15,443 bases of DNA from an uncultured Oscillospiraceae bacterium (lineage in GTDB: Bacteria; Bacillota; Clostridia; Oscillospirales; Ruminococcaceae). The notes below the pieces were generated by a model that was given only the letters and a program-made list of their open reading frames with translations, searched no databases and was not told the origin of the DNA. Shown in pieces: positions 8,195 through 15,319 of the stretch. The position numbers were made by a program, and so were the translations under genes. How positions within the stretch are numbered: position 1 is the stretch's first letter; each line of letters starts with the position of its first letter. The stretch covers positions 1-15,443 of the forward strand of contig CAKSJL010000040.1 of NCBI GenBank assembly GCA_934463345.1, written 5' to 3'.

Positions 8195-9007
8195 TCATGC
8201 GTTGCATTCATAAATCATCTCAATCAGTTCCGCAATGGCGCACTGGTCACTTGTATTTTTCAACACAACATCTGCAATATCCTTTACCTCCTGCTGTGCA
8301 TTTGCCGTTGCTACGCCAACATCTGCCGTTTCCAACATTTCTATGTCATTGTTATAATCGCCGGCGGCATAGACTTTGACATTTTCCATGTTCATAAGCT
8401 TTAAGTATTCCCTTAAAGCCGCACCCTTTGAGCTTCCCTTTGGAAGCATTTCAAGAAAGATATCGTTTGAACGCACAAAGTCAACATCATAGCTCTGCTT
8501 TGAGATAAATTCCTCAAGCTCGTCAATCTGCTCCGGTGCAGCCGCAAACAGTATCTTGAACCATTCTCCCTTCGGCACACTTTCAAGCTCTGCATATGCC
8601 GGCTCGACCTGACAGATCTGAGTATGAATCTTTTCATATTCATTATTGCACACAACATAAATATTGTCAAGCCTCAAAACTTCTCCGCCGGGATCCTTCA
8701 TAACGCCAAAAAGCTCTTTTCCCGTCTTTTCAGCACTGTCCGGCAGAATATCTGTAAACAGTGATCTTTTATTTTTCAGGTCGTAAATCAAAGAACCGTT
8801 ATACAGTATGACCGGAAGATCAACATCAAGCTCTTTAAAGTATTTTTCCGCAGACTGAACAGTTCTTCCTGTTGCAACGGTAAATTTTCCTCCGTCCGCC
8901 CTGAAACGTCTTATTGCGTCCTTATCTCCCTGCGACAGAATCTTATTCTGCGGAAGAAGAGTTCCGTCAAGATCTGTTATCAGCAGTACATTCGACAAAT
9001 CAGCCAT
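8195..9007 (-). CDS. Cof-type HAD phosphatase (HAD-IIB)
   Basis: 270 residues, the usual size of the Cof family. HAD motif I is DLDGTLL (12-18) with nucleophile Asp 12 and acid/base Asp 14. Motif II lies at TVATGR (43-48), the motif III Lys is in PKGSSKGAAL (probably Lys 194), and motif IV is GDYNNDIEML (216-225). The alpha/beta cap between about 85 and 185 is of the IIB type. These enzymes dephosphorylate sugar phosphates, nucleotides, FMN or PLP; the substrate cannot be assigned. The start is three bases after the rluD stop, with only a weak AGGT binding site, so translation is probably coupled. Placement just before transketolase would suit a sugar-phosphate substrate, but this is only suggestive. 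Confidence 0.9.
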   Translation of the reverse strand: MADLSNVLLITDLDGTLLPQNKILSQGDKDAIRRFRADGGKFTVATGRTVQSAEKYFKELDVDLPVILYNGSLIYDLKNKRSLFTDILPDSAEKTGKELFGVMKDPGGEVLRLDNIYVVCNNEYEKIHTQICQVEPAYAELESVPKGEWFKILFAAAPEQIDELEEFISKQSYDVDFVRSNDIFLEMLPKGSSKGAALREYLKLMNMENVKVYAAGDYNNDIEMLETADVGVATANAQQEVKDIADVVLKNTSDQCAIAELIEMIYECNA

Positions 9008-9010
9008 AGT

Positions 9011-9916
9011 TTACCTGACCTTTCTCAAAATTTCTTTGAAATAATCCGGAAGCTCGCTGTCAAACTCCAGATACTCCCCGCTTATCGGATGGACAAATCC
9101 AATTTTCTTTGCATGCAGACACTGTCCGTCTATCCCTTTATATGCCTTTCCGTAAACATCATCACCTAAAACAGGATGCCCGGTATACGAAAGATGTACC
9201 CTTATCTGATGAGTTCTGCCCGTTTCAAGCCTGAGCCTGAGATGAGCATACTTTTCAAACTGTTCAATGACCTCATAATGGGTCACTGCATTTCTGGAAT
9301 TTTTCGTTGTAACACACATTTTTTTGCGATCGTTAGGATTTCTTCCGATCGGTGCGTCAATAGTTCCTGAAAGCTCCTTAAAACGACCGGATGCAACAGC
9401 TTCATATTCCCTCGTAAAGCTGTGTTCCTTTATCTGCTCTGCAAGACCGGTGTGTGCAGTATCGTTTTTTGCAACGATGAGCAGACCGCTTGTATTCTTG
9501 TCGATTCTGTGCACTATTCCCGGACGAATAACACCATTTATACCGGAAAGGCTATCTCCGCAGTGGTATAAAAGCGCATTTACAAGCGTTCTGCTGTAAT
9601 TTCCGGGCGCAGGATGAACGACCATTCCCTTCGGCTTATTTACCACAAGCAGGTCGTTATCCTCATAAACTATATCAAGCGGTATATTCTCCGGCTTTGC
9701 GTCAGGTGAAACAGGTTCAGGAATTTCAACAGAAACAATATCGCCGGATTTCAGCTTATAATTTTTTGCCGCTTTTTTTCCGCAGACTGTAACAGCACCG
9801 CTTTCAATAAGTCCCTGAACAGCATTTCTTGTAAGGCCTGCATCCTGAACTGAAAGCCACTTGTCAATTCTGACTCCCTCGTCCTGCAGAGCAGCTTCAA
9901 ATATCAACTCATTCAT
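9011..9916 (-). CDS. rluD: RluA/RluD-family 23S rRNA pseudouridine synthase
   Basis: 301 residues. An S4 RNA-binding domain (about 16-62, RIDKWLSVQDAGLTRNAVQG) precedes the catalytic domain. The catalytic motif HRIDKNTSGLLIVAK (136-150) holds Asp 139. VVNKPKGMVVHP (91-102) and LETGRTHQIRVHL are further family signatures. It isomerises uridines in 23S rRNA, by homology in the helix 69 region, but the exact target in this lineage is not certain. The ATG at 9914-9916 is chosen: it overlaps the lspA stop by eight bases (ATGAATGA), the usual lspA-rluD coupling in Firmicutes, and gives the expected N-terminal length. A TTG at 9961 would add 15 basic residues and overlap lspA by 53 bases. Confidence 0.92.
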   Translation of the reverse strand: MNELIFEAALQDEGVRIDKWLSVQDAGLTRNAVQGLIESGAVTVCGKKAAKNYKLKSGDIVSVEIPEPVSPDAKPENIPLDIVYEDNDLLVVNKPKGMVVHPAPGNYSRTLVNALLYHCGDSLSGINGVIRPGIVHRIDKNTSGLLIVAKNDTAHTGLAEQIKEHSFTREYEAVASGRFKELSGTIDAPIGRNPNDRKKMCVTTKNSRNAVTHYEVIEQFEKYAHLRLRLETGRTHQIRVHLSYTGHPVLGDDVYGKAYKGIDGQCLHAKKIGFVHPISGEYLEFDSELPDYFKEILRKVR

Positions 9917-10406
9917 TTTCAGCAGCTCTCTTTTCGACAGTCTTTTTACCGCTTTTGTCAAAAAAAACTATATACACCAGAAGCAGCACAGCGCCGATAG
10001 TAACACAGCAGTCCGCAAAATTAAACACTGCAAAGTTAAAAAGCTGTAAATCAAGATAATCAACAACAATTCCATGCCTGAAAATTCTGTCGATAATATT
10101 TCCGAGTCCGCCGCTTACAATAAGCGTCATGCAGACTACAAGCAGTTTATCACGCCTATGCTTTATCATATAAAAAATACAGAATGCCATCAAAACAGCT
10201 GTAACGCCGACTAAAACCCATCTCATTCCGCTAAAGCTTCCAAAAACTGCGCCGTCATTTTCAAGATATGTCAGATGCATTATGTCAAACCTTCCTATTT
10301 TAAGAAATTCTCTTGAATCAGCATTTTTCAGATTTTCAACAACCCAGAGCTTTATCAGCTGGTCTGCACCGGTAAGCAGCAGAATTGTTGCAAAAGCAAC
10401 GATCAA
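9909..10406 (-). CDS. lspA: Lipoprotein signal peptidase (signal peptidase II)
   Basis: 165 residues, the usual length. It cleaves the signal peptide of diacylglyceryl-modified prolipoproteins in the cytoplasmic membrane. Four hydrophobic segments are visible (about 2-14, 62-80, 87-101, 126-149). The catalytic Asp pair is in GGLGNIIDR (Asp 106) and FNFADCCVTIG (Asp 132); TYLENDGAVFG (46-56) and ADQLIKLW (14-21) are also conserved. The start is problematic: the coordinates use TTG at 10404-10406, but the strong GAGGAGGA site (10422-10429 region) is 16 bases away. An in-frame ATA at 10413-10415 is ideally spaced, and a stop codon at 10428-10430 excludes any upstream ATG. The gene overlaps rluD by eight bases. 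The basic, charged C-terminal tail (KKTVEKRAAENE) is cytoplasmic. Confidence 0.92.
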   Translation of the reverse strand: MIVAFATILLLTGADQLIKLWVVENLKNADSREFLKIGRFDIMHLTYLENDGAVFGSFSGMRWVLVGVTAVLMAFCIFYMIKHRRDKLLVVCMTLIVSGGLGNIIDRIFRHGIVVDYLDLQLFNFAVFNFADCCVTIGAVLLLVYIVFFDKSGKKTVEKRAAENE

Positions 10407-10439
10407 TGTAACTATATCAGTTCCTCCTCAATAATATAA

Positions 10440-10482
10440 GGCAACACCGCACAAAGAACGGTAATCTTTGTGCAGCATTGCC
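10440..10482 (-). promoter_or_regulatory. Intercistronic hairpin between ileS and lspA
   Basis: In the leftward transcript GGCAATGCTGCACAAAG pairs with CTTTGTGCGGTGTTGCC over 17 positions around a 9-base loop. Fourteen pairs are Watson-Crick and three are G.U. It is followed by CTTATATTATT, not a proper U-tract, so a complete terminator is unlikely; a processing site, partial attenuator or REP-like palindrome is more plausible. It occupies about half of the gap between the ileS stop (10515) and the lspA ribosome binding site. Confidence 0.65.
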
Positions 10483-10514
10483 GCAGTTGACCGCTTTATT
10501 CAAACGGCATTAAT

Positions 10515-13283
10515 TTATTTAACGACTGATGCACAGCGACTGCAAAGAGTCGGAAGTTCACTGTTTTTGCCTACTGTTTCAGAATATGCCCAACATCTTT
10601 CGCACTTTTCACCTGTTGCCTTAACAACTTCAAAGCTTGTTTCGTCACTGTCGTCCACCACAGAAACGCCGGAAACAATGAGTATTTCAGCAAGATGATC
10701 TGACAATGAGCTGTATTTTTCAAGCATATCTTTGCTGCAATGAATAACAATATTAGCCTCAAGTGACTTACCGATCACCTTTTCATTACGCTTTTCCTCA
10801 AGAACCTTGTTTACTGCCTCTCTGGTGCTGTAGATCAGTTCCCACTTTGCGATAAACTCGTCACTGAATGCAATGCCAGACTTTTCAGGCATATGATTCA
10901 GGAAAATGCTCTCGCTGTTGTCAGAAGCACAATGCGGCAGATATGACCAGATTTCCTCAGCCGTAAAGGACATAATAGGTGCAATAAGTCTTGCAACGCC
11001 GCTTAAAATCCTGTACATTGCTGTCTGTGCCGAACGTCTTTCCAGTGACTTTTCGCCCTCGCAGTAAAGTCTGTCCTTGATAATATCAAGATAGAAGTTT
11101 GACATATCAATTACACAGAAATTGTGAATGCTGTGGAATGCAACATGGAAATCAAATGCATTGTAGCCGTCCTGAACCTTGTCAATAAGACTGTCAAAAC
11201 GCATAAGCGCCCACTTGTCTATTTCAAGCAGCTGATCGTCAGAAACGCTGTCAGTATCAGGGTTAAATCCGTCTCCATTTGAAAGATTTCCGAGAATAAA
11301 TCTTGCTGTATTTCTGATTTTCTTGTAAGCGTCTGAAAGCTGTCCTAAAATCTCCTTTGAAATTCTGATATCAGAATGATAATCGGAGGAAGCAACCCAG
11401 AGTCTTAAAATATCAGCGCCGTACTGGTCAATTATCTCAGCCGGATCAATACCGTTTCCGAGAGATTTATGCATTGTCTTTCCCTGACCGTCAACTACCC
11501 AGCCATGAGTGCAAACAGCCTTATACGGAGCTTTTCCCTTATAAACAACAGATGTAAGAAGTGATGACTGGAACCAGCCTCTGTACTGGTCAGCGCCTTC
11601 AAGATAAAGGTCAGCAGGCCACGAGAGCGAATCATACTCATCCATAACGGCAGCATGAGAAACACCGCTGTCAAACCAGACATCCATGATATCATATTCC
11701 TTTGTAAATTCATGACATCCGCACTCGCATTTAACAGTGTCAGGAATAAACTCATTTACTTCTCTTGTCCACCATGCGTCAGCGCCCTCTTTTCTGAAGA
11801 GGTCTGAAATCGCTTTTATAGTTTCGTCTGTAACGATCGGCTTGCCGCAGTCCTTACAGTAAATAATCGGAATCGGAACGCCCCAGGTTCTCTGTCTTGA
11901 AATACACCAGTCGCTTCTGTCACGAACCATTCCCTTGATTCTGTCCTCTCCCCATTCAGGAATCCACTTTACATTTTCGATAGCCTTGACAGCTTCATCC
12001 TTAAAGCCGTTTACAGAACAGAACCACTGCTCTGTTGCACGATAAATAATAGGGCTGTTGCATCTCCAGCAATGCGGATACTGGTGAGTGATCTTTTCGC
12101 TTGCAAGAAGTGCGCCGCATTCGTCAAGCTTTGCAAAAATTGCCTTGTTTGCTTCGTTTGTGTCAAGACCCGCAAATTCTCCGGCTTCCTCAGTCTGTCT
12201 GCCCTTTGCGTCAACGCATACGATTATACCAATATCATCATACTTCTTGCAAACCTCAAAGTCCTCTACACCATAGCCAGGAGCAGTATGAACACAGCCT
12301 GTACCGCTTTCAAGCGTTACATGATCACCAACAATTACCGGCGAAAGTCTGTCATAAAGCGGATGCTTTGTTTTAATATGCTCAAGCTCAGCGCCTGTAA
12401 ATGAGCCGACAGTTTCATAATTTTCAATTCCGGCTGCCTTCATAACGGTGCTGACAAGCTCAACAGCCATCACATAGTATTCTTCGCCGTTTTTAACAAG
12501 TGTATATTCATATTCCGGTCCAAGACATACAGCCAGGTTACCAGGAATTGTCCATGTAGTTGTCGTCCATATAACAAAATAAACCTTTGAAAGTTCAAGA
12601 CCCATTGCTGTAAAAAGTCCCTTATCGTCAGTTACATTGAACTTTACATAAATTGATGTACAAGGGTCATTTGCATATTCAATTTCAGCCTCAGCAAGCG
12701 CTGTATTACAGTCAGGACACCAGTAAACAGGCTTTAAGCCCTTATACATATATCCATCCTTAGCCATCTTGCCGAATACCTCAACCTGTCTTGCCTCATA
12801 TTCCGGCTTTAACGTCAGGTAAGGATCATCGTAATCGCCGATACTGCCCAAGCGCTTGAACTGTTTCATCTGACTTTTAACATGCTTCAATGCAAAATTC
12901 TTGCACTGCTTTCTCAGTTCAACCGGAGGAATAGCGCCGTTTTCAACGCCAATTTCCTTCATAGCCTTAAGCTCGATAGGAAGTCCGTGTGTATCCCAGC
13001 CCGGAACGTACGGAGCACAGTATCCAGTCATATTTTTATGCTTTATGATAAAATCCTTTAAAACCTTGTTAAGAGCTGTTCCGAGGTGAATCTGTCCATT
13101 TGCATACGGAGGACCGTCATGCAAAATATATGTCGGCTTTCCCTTGTTGTTTTCTACCATCTTGTAGTAAAGTCTTTCATCTTCCCAATTTTTCAGAGTT
13201 TCAGGTTCTCTTTTCGGGAGATTTCCTCTCATAGGAAAATCTGTCTTAGGCAGATTTAATGTTTTGTTATAATCCATTGCCAT
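10515..13283 (-). CDS. ileS: Isoleucyl-tRNA synthetase
   Basis: 922 residues, typical of the bacterial class I enzyme that charges tRNA-Ile and edits misactivated valine. The HIGH-type motif is HLGTA (66-70), within DGPPYANGQIHLG. The editing domain spans about 190-410 and includes TWTIPGNLAV (243-252) and GTGCVHTAPGYGVEDF (327-342). WGVPIPIIYC (467-476), DVWFDSGVSH (534-543) and the KMSKS-loop variant KTMHKS (602-607) follow. The C-terminal zinc motif has Cys 894, 897, 914 and 917. The start codon shares one base with the divIVA stop (TAATG), and an AAGGAAG site lies shortly upstream. There is no room for a T-box leader at this junction. Ileu specificity rather than Val/Leu is supported by length and the C-terminal zinc domain. 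Confidence 0.96.
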   Translation of the reverse strand: MAMDYNKTLNLPKTDFPMRGNLPKREPETLKNWEDERLYYKMVENNKGKPTYILHDGPPYANGQIHLGTALNKVLKDFIIKHKNMTGYCAPYVPGWDTHGLPIELKAMKEIGVENGAIPPVELRKQCKNFALKHVKSQMKQFKRLGSIGDYDDPYLTLKPEYEARQVEVFGKMAKDGYMYKGLKPVYWCPDCNTALAEAEIEYANDPCTSIYVKFNVTDDKGLFTAMGLELSKVYFVIWTTTTWTIPGNLAVCLGPEYEYTLVKNGEEYYVMAVELVSTVMKAAGIENYETVGSFTGAELEHIKTKHPLYDRLSPVIVGDHVTLESGTGCVHTAPGYGVEDFEVCKKYDDIGIIVCVDAKGRQTEEAGEFAGLDTNEANKAIFAKLDECGALLASEKITHQYPHCWRCNSPIIYRATEQWFCSVNGFKDEAVKAIENVKWIPEWGEDRIKGMVRDRSDWCISRQRTWGVPIPIIYCKDCGKPIVTDETIKAISDLFRKEGADAWWTREVNEFIPDTVKCECGCHEFTKEYDIMDVWFDSGVSHAAVMDEYDSLSWPADLYLEGADQYRGWFQSSLLTSVVYKGKAPYKAVCTHGWVVDGQGKTMHKSLGNGIDPAEIIDQYGADILRLWVASSDYHSDIRISKEILGQLSDAYKKIRNTARFILGNLSNGDGFNPDTDSVSDDQLLEIDKWALMRFDSLIDKVQDGYNAFDFHVAFHSIHNFCVIDMSNFYLDIIKDRLYCEGEKSLERRSAQTAMYRILSGVARLIAPIMSFTAEEIWSYLPHCASDNSESIFLNHMPEKSGIAFSDEFIAKWELIYSTREAVNKVLEEKRNEKVIGKSLEANIVIHCSKDMLEKYSSLSDHLAEILIVSGVSVVDDSDETSFEVVKATGEKCERCWAYSETVGKNSELPTLCSRCASVVK

Positions 13284-13966
13284 TATACTTCTTCCTTTTC
13301 GATTGATGTTGGATTTGGGTTTCCGCTCTGGGAATTGTTCTGTCCGAACTGAAGGTCTGAAAATCTTGATTCATATACGCCCTTCACATTTCTCGCTGAA
13401 AAGCTTGACGTTGCGAACGGGTCAGGTTTCGGAGGTTCTTCCTCAACCGGCTCATAGCTTTCCTGAGTCTCCTCTTCCTCTTCGATCTCGATTTCCGGCA
13501 TTGCTGAAATCATTTCGAGATGTGATTTATACATATCAAAGAGAGCCTTTTTAAATTCAGTCACCTGTTTCTGCGCTTCATAAAGGTTCTTCTTTTCCTT
13601 TTCAATTTCCTGTCTGTTCTTTTCCATTGCCTCTTCGTGCTGAACAGTTGCTTCGTCTATAAGCTCCTTTGCCTTTGCTTCAGCCTGGGCAATTATAGCG
13701 TCTGCCTTTTCCTGTGCGTCTGCAATAACCTGATGTCCCTGCTTCTGTGCACCCAGCAGAGCGTCCTTCAAAGCATCCTCATCCTGACGGTATTCTCTGA
13801 CTTTGTCAGCAAGAATCTGTATTTTATTGTGAAGATCATCTCTTTCAGCGTCGATCTCCTCAAATTCCTCTGTCAGCATAGCCAGGAAATCATCAATTTC
13901 CTCCTGTTTATATCCAAATGCAGCTTTTTCAAATTTTTTATCTCTAATATCACTTGCACTTATCAA
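13283..13966 (-). CDS. divIVA: DivIVA-family cell division/polarity protein
   Basis: 227 residues. The N-terminal membrane-curvature-binding domain is recognisable: SASDIRDKKFEKAAFGYKQ then EEIDDFLAML. A long coiled coil rich in Ala, Glu, Lys and Gln covers about 25-145. The last 75 residues are acidic and disordered-looking (EIEIEEEEE, then a Pro-rich stretch). DivIVA marks negatively curved membrane at septa and poles and recruits partners. The start is chosen as TTG at 13964-13966 because AGAGGTG is well placed before it and the length before the DI motif matches B. subtilis DivIVA; a GTG at 13973-13975 would sit inside that binding site. It lies between ylmH and ileS, as in many Firmicutes. 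It could be called a DivIVA/GpsB relative, but length and context favour DivIVA. Confidence 0.88.
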   Translation of the reverse strand: MISASDIRDKKFEKAAFGYKQEEIDDFLAMLTEEFEEIDAERDDLHNKIQILADKVREYRQDEDALKDALLGAQKQGHQVIADAQEKADAIIAQAEAKAKELIDEATVQHEEAMEKNRQEIEKEKKNLYEAQKQVTEFKKALFDMYKSHLEMISAMPEIEIEEEEETQESYEPVEEEPPKPDPFATSSFSARNVKGVYESRFSDLQFGQNNSQSGNPNPTSIEKEEV

Positions 13967-13978
13967 CGTATTCACCTC

Positions 13979-14728
13979 TTAACAATATTTCAACACAACT
14001 ACGTGTATTCTTCCTTTTTTAGAAACGCCCTCAATTTCTTCAACACGAAATTTTCCATGCTTTCTCACAGAAAATATGTCACCCTCCTTAAGAAGTGTGC
14101 ATGTATCAGAAACGGGTCTGTAATTTAATTCAGCTGCTCCTGACGATATAATACCGGCAGACCTGCTGCGGCTTACTGAAAGTGCTGCAGCGATTACGCA
14201 GTCAAACCTCATTGATGAAACTGTACTCTTTATTTCACGATAAAGCTGTCTGACCTCAAGTACCAGCGGTTCATCAGTGCTGACGCTTACTCCCGCCGAA
14301 CCTATCTTGGTTATCTCCCCTTCAACTGTACTTTTCACAGAATCTATAACCATCATCTGGGTAATACCCTCGCCGGTTATTATATCTCCGACCGCTTCAC
14401 GCTTTATATTCAAAGCCATGACTGCCCCAAGAAAATCCCTGTGAGAAAGCTTTATTGAAGGTCTGTACTTAAAGGTTACACACGAAATGGGAAAATCACT
14501 GTTTTCCGGGCGGCAATAATCGCTGAAAACGCACAGTATTTTTCGTACCGACCCCTCAGCGCCGCCAAAAAAGCAGCAGCTTTCACATCCAAGCCTTTTA
14601 AGTTCCTGCTGTGCTGACATCTGCTGACTTTCGTTGAGAAAATGAGTAAAGCTCATTCCTCTGCGTTCCGAAAGTCTTACCATATCCGCAATTCTGGCAC
14701 AAAAAGCTTTTTCATCATGATCTGTCAT
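13979..14728 (-). CDS. ylmH: YlmH-type S4-domain RNA-binding protein
   Basis: 249 residues. A C-terminal S4 RNA-binding domain (about 172-222) includes MRFDCVIAAALSVSRSRSAG and LLKEGDIFSVRKHGKF. The N-terminal two-thirds matches the YlmH layout, with LGCESCCFFGGAEGS (46-60) and LSHRDFLGAVMALNIKRE (94-111). YlmH of Bacillus has been linked to ribosome-associated quality control, acting on stalled 50S subunits like its paralogue RqcP; sequence alone does not prove the role here. It sits directly after sepF (two bases apart) and before divIVA. The ylmG gene (YggT family) usually found between sepF and ylmH is absent. The binding site before its ATG is weak (GGGG), so translation is probably coupled to sepF. 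It has many Cys residues (10, 48, 51, 52, 66, 72, 83, 177, 210, 249). Confidence 0.88.
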   Translation of the reverse strand: MTDHDEKAFCARIADMVRLSERRGMSFTHFLNESQQMSAQQELKRLGCESCCFFGGAEGSVRKILCVFSDYCRPENSDFPISCVTFKYRPSIKLSHRDFLGAVMALNIKREAVGDIITGEGITQMMVIDSVKSTVEGEITKIGSAGVSVSTDEPLVLEVRQLYREIKSTVSSMRFDCVIAAALSVSRSRSAGIISSGAAELNYRPVSDTCTLLKEGDIFSVRKHGKFRVEEIEGVSKKGRIHVVVLKYC

Positions 14729-14730
14729 TA

Positions 14731-15231
14731 TCAGATTATAACCCCGTTATTTTCAAGCTCATCCACCAGATCTCCGCCTATAAAGCCCACATTATATGGT
14801 GTTATAATATATGTCTGGTTTGCAACAGGCTTGAGTGTTCCTCCGTTTGCATAAGCAACGCCGACAAGAAAGTCAATTATTCTTCTTCTGATTTCCGAAG
14901 AAGCGTTTTCAAGGTTTAATACAACAGTTTTCTTGGCAATAAGGTGATCTGCGATCTGCTTTGAATCCTGGAATTTTTCCGGCTTTACAAGCACGACCTG
15001 AAGCTGTGCAGTTGCCTGAATATTGACAACCTTGTTTCTCTTTTCCTCTACGTCATCAAAACGATCCGCACGATAGCTGCGGCTTCCTTCATATTCTCTG
15101 TCGCTGCTTCTGCTTTCCTGATATTCTCTGTCTGAGGAAGAACTTTTTTTCTGATAGCTGTCCTCGTACTGATCGTCGTCTCCATCCTCCTGCGGAACAA
15201 AAAAGTCTTTAAGATTCTTTAAGATTTCCAT
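14731..15231 (-). CDS. sepF: Cell division protein SepF
   Basis: 166 residues. The N-terminal MEILKNLKDFFVP is the amphipathic membrane-binding helix of SepF. Residues about 15-63 form an acidic, Ser/Arg/Tyr-rich linker containing a ten-residue tandem repeat (SSDREYQESR then SSDREYEGSR, 32-51). The FtsZ-binding core spans about 74-156 and contains VVLVKPEKFQDSKQIADHL, VVLNLENA (103-110), RRRIIDFLVG and a C-terminal VDELENNGVII. SepF anchors and aligns FtsZ filaments at the septum. A well-spaced AGGAG lies upstream of the ATG. Its linker is longer than needed for membrane tethering and highly charged. Identity rests on helix, core and the neighbours ylmH and divIVA. Confidence 0.94.
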   Translation of the reverse strand: MEILKNLKDFFVPQEDGDDDQYEDSYQKKSSSSDREYQESRSSDREYEGSRSYRADRFDDVEEKRNKVVNIQATAQLQVVLVKPEKFQDSKQIADHLIAKKTVVLNLENASSEIRRRIIDFLVGVAYANGGTLKPVANQTYIITPYNVGFIGGDLVDELENNGVII

Positions 15232-15279
15232 TCTTTCGTTCTCCTATCTCTGTGATAATATTTCAGATATTTATGAAAT

Positions 15280-15314
15280 TCCGGGAATGCTCTCCTTAAT
15301 ATGCATATCCCGGA
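15280..15314 (-). promoter_or_regulatory. Hairpin between yggS and sepF
   Basis: TCCGGGA (15280-15286) and TCCCGGA (15308-15314) are perfect inverted copies. ATGC (15287-15289 region) and GCAT just inside extend the stem to about 11 pairs with a one-base bulge and a 12-base loop. In the leftward transcript it is followed by ATTTCATAAAT rather than a U-tract, so it is not a standard terminator. It sits in the 88-base gap upstream of sepF and could be a processing or attenuation point. No clear promoter was found in this gap. Confidence 0.5.
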
Positions 15315-15319
15315 GAGAT

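Noticed and set aside
8168..8196. Internal promoter before the transketolase N-half (TATAAT at 8168-8173)
   Set aside because: The hexamer 17 bases upstream is GATATG, not a -35 box; the region is AT-rich, so the match is weak.
8143..8211. Longer transketolase N-half start at 8211
   Set aside because: No ribosome binding site there, overlap with the HAD gene, and a perfect AGGAGGT precedes ATG 8142.
9917..9961. Longer rluD start at TTG 9961
   Set aside because: It would overlap lspA by 53 bases and adds a basic stretch not expected before the S4 domain; ATG 9916 makes the usual short overlap.
13637..14128. 163-codon open frame antisense to divIVA and ylmH
   Set aside because: A Phe/Leu/Cys-rich translation is expected from the complement of Glu/Lys-rich coiled-coil coding sequence; no start signal.
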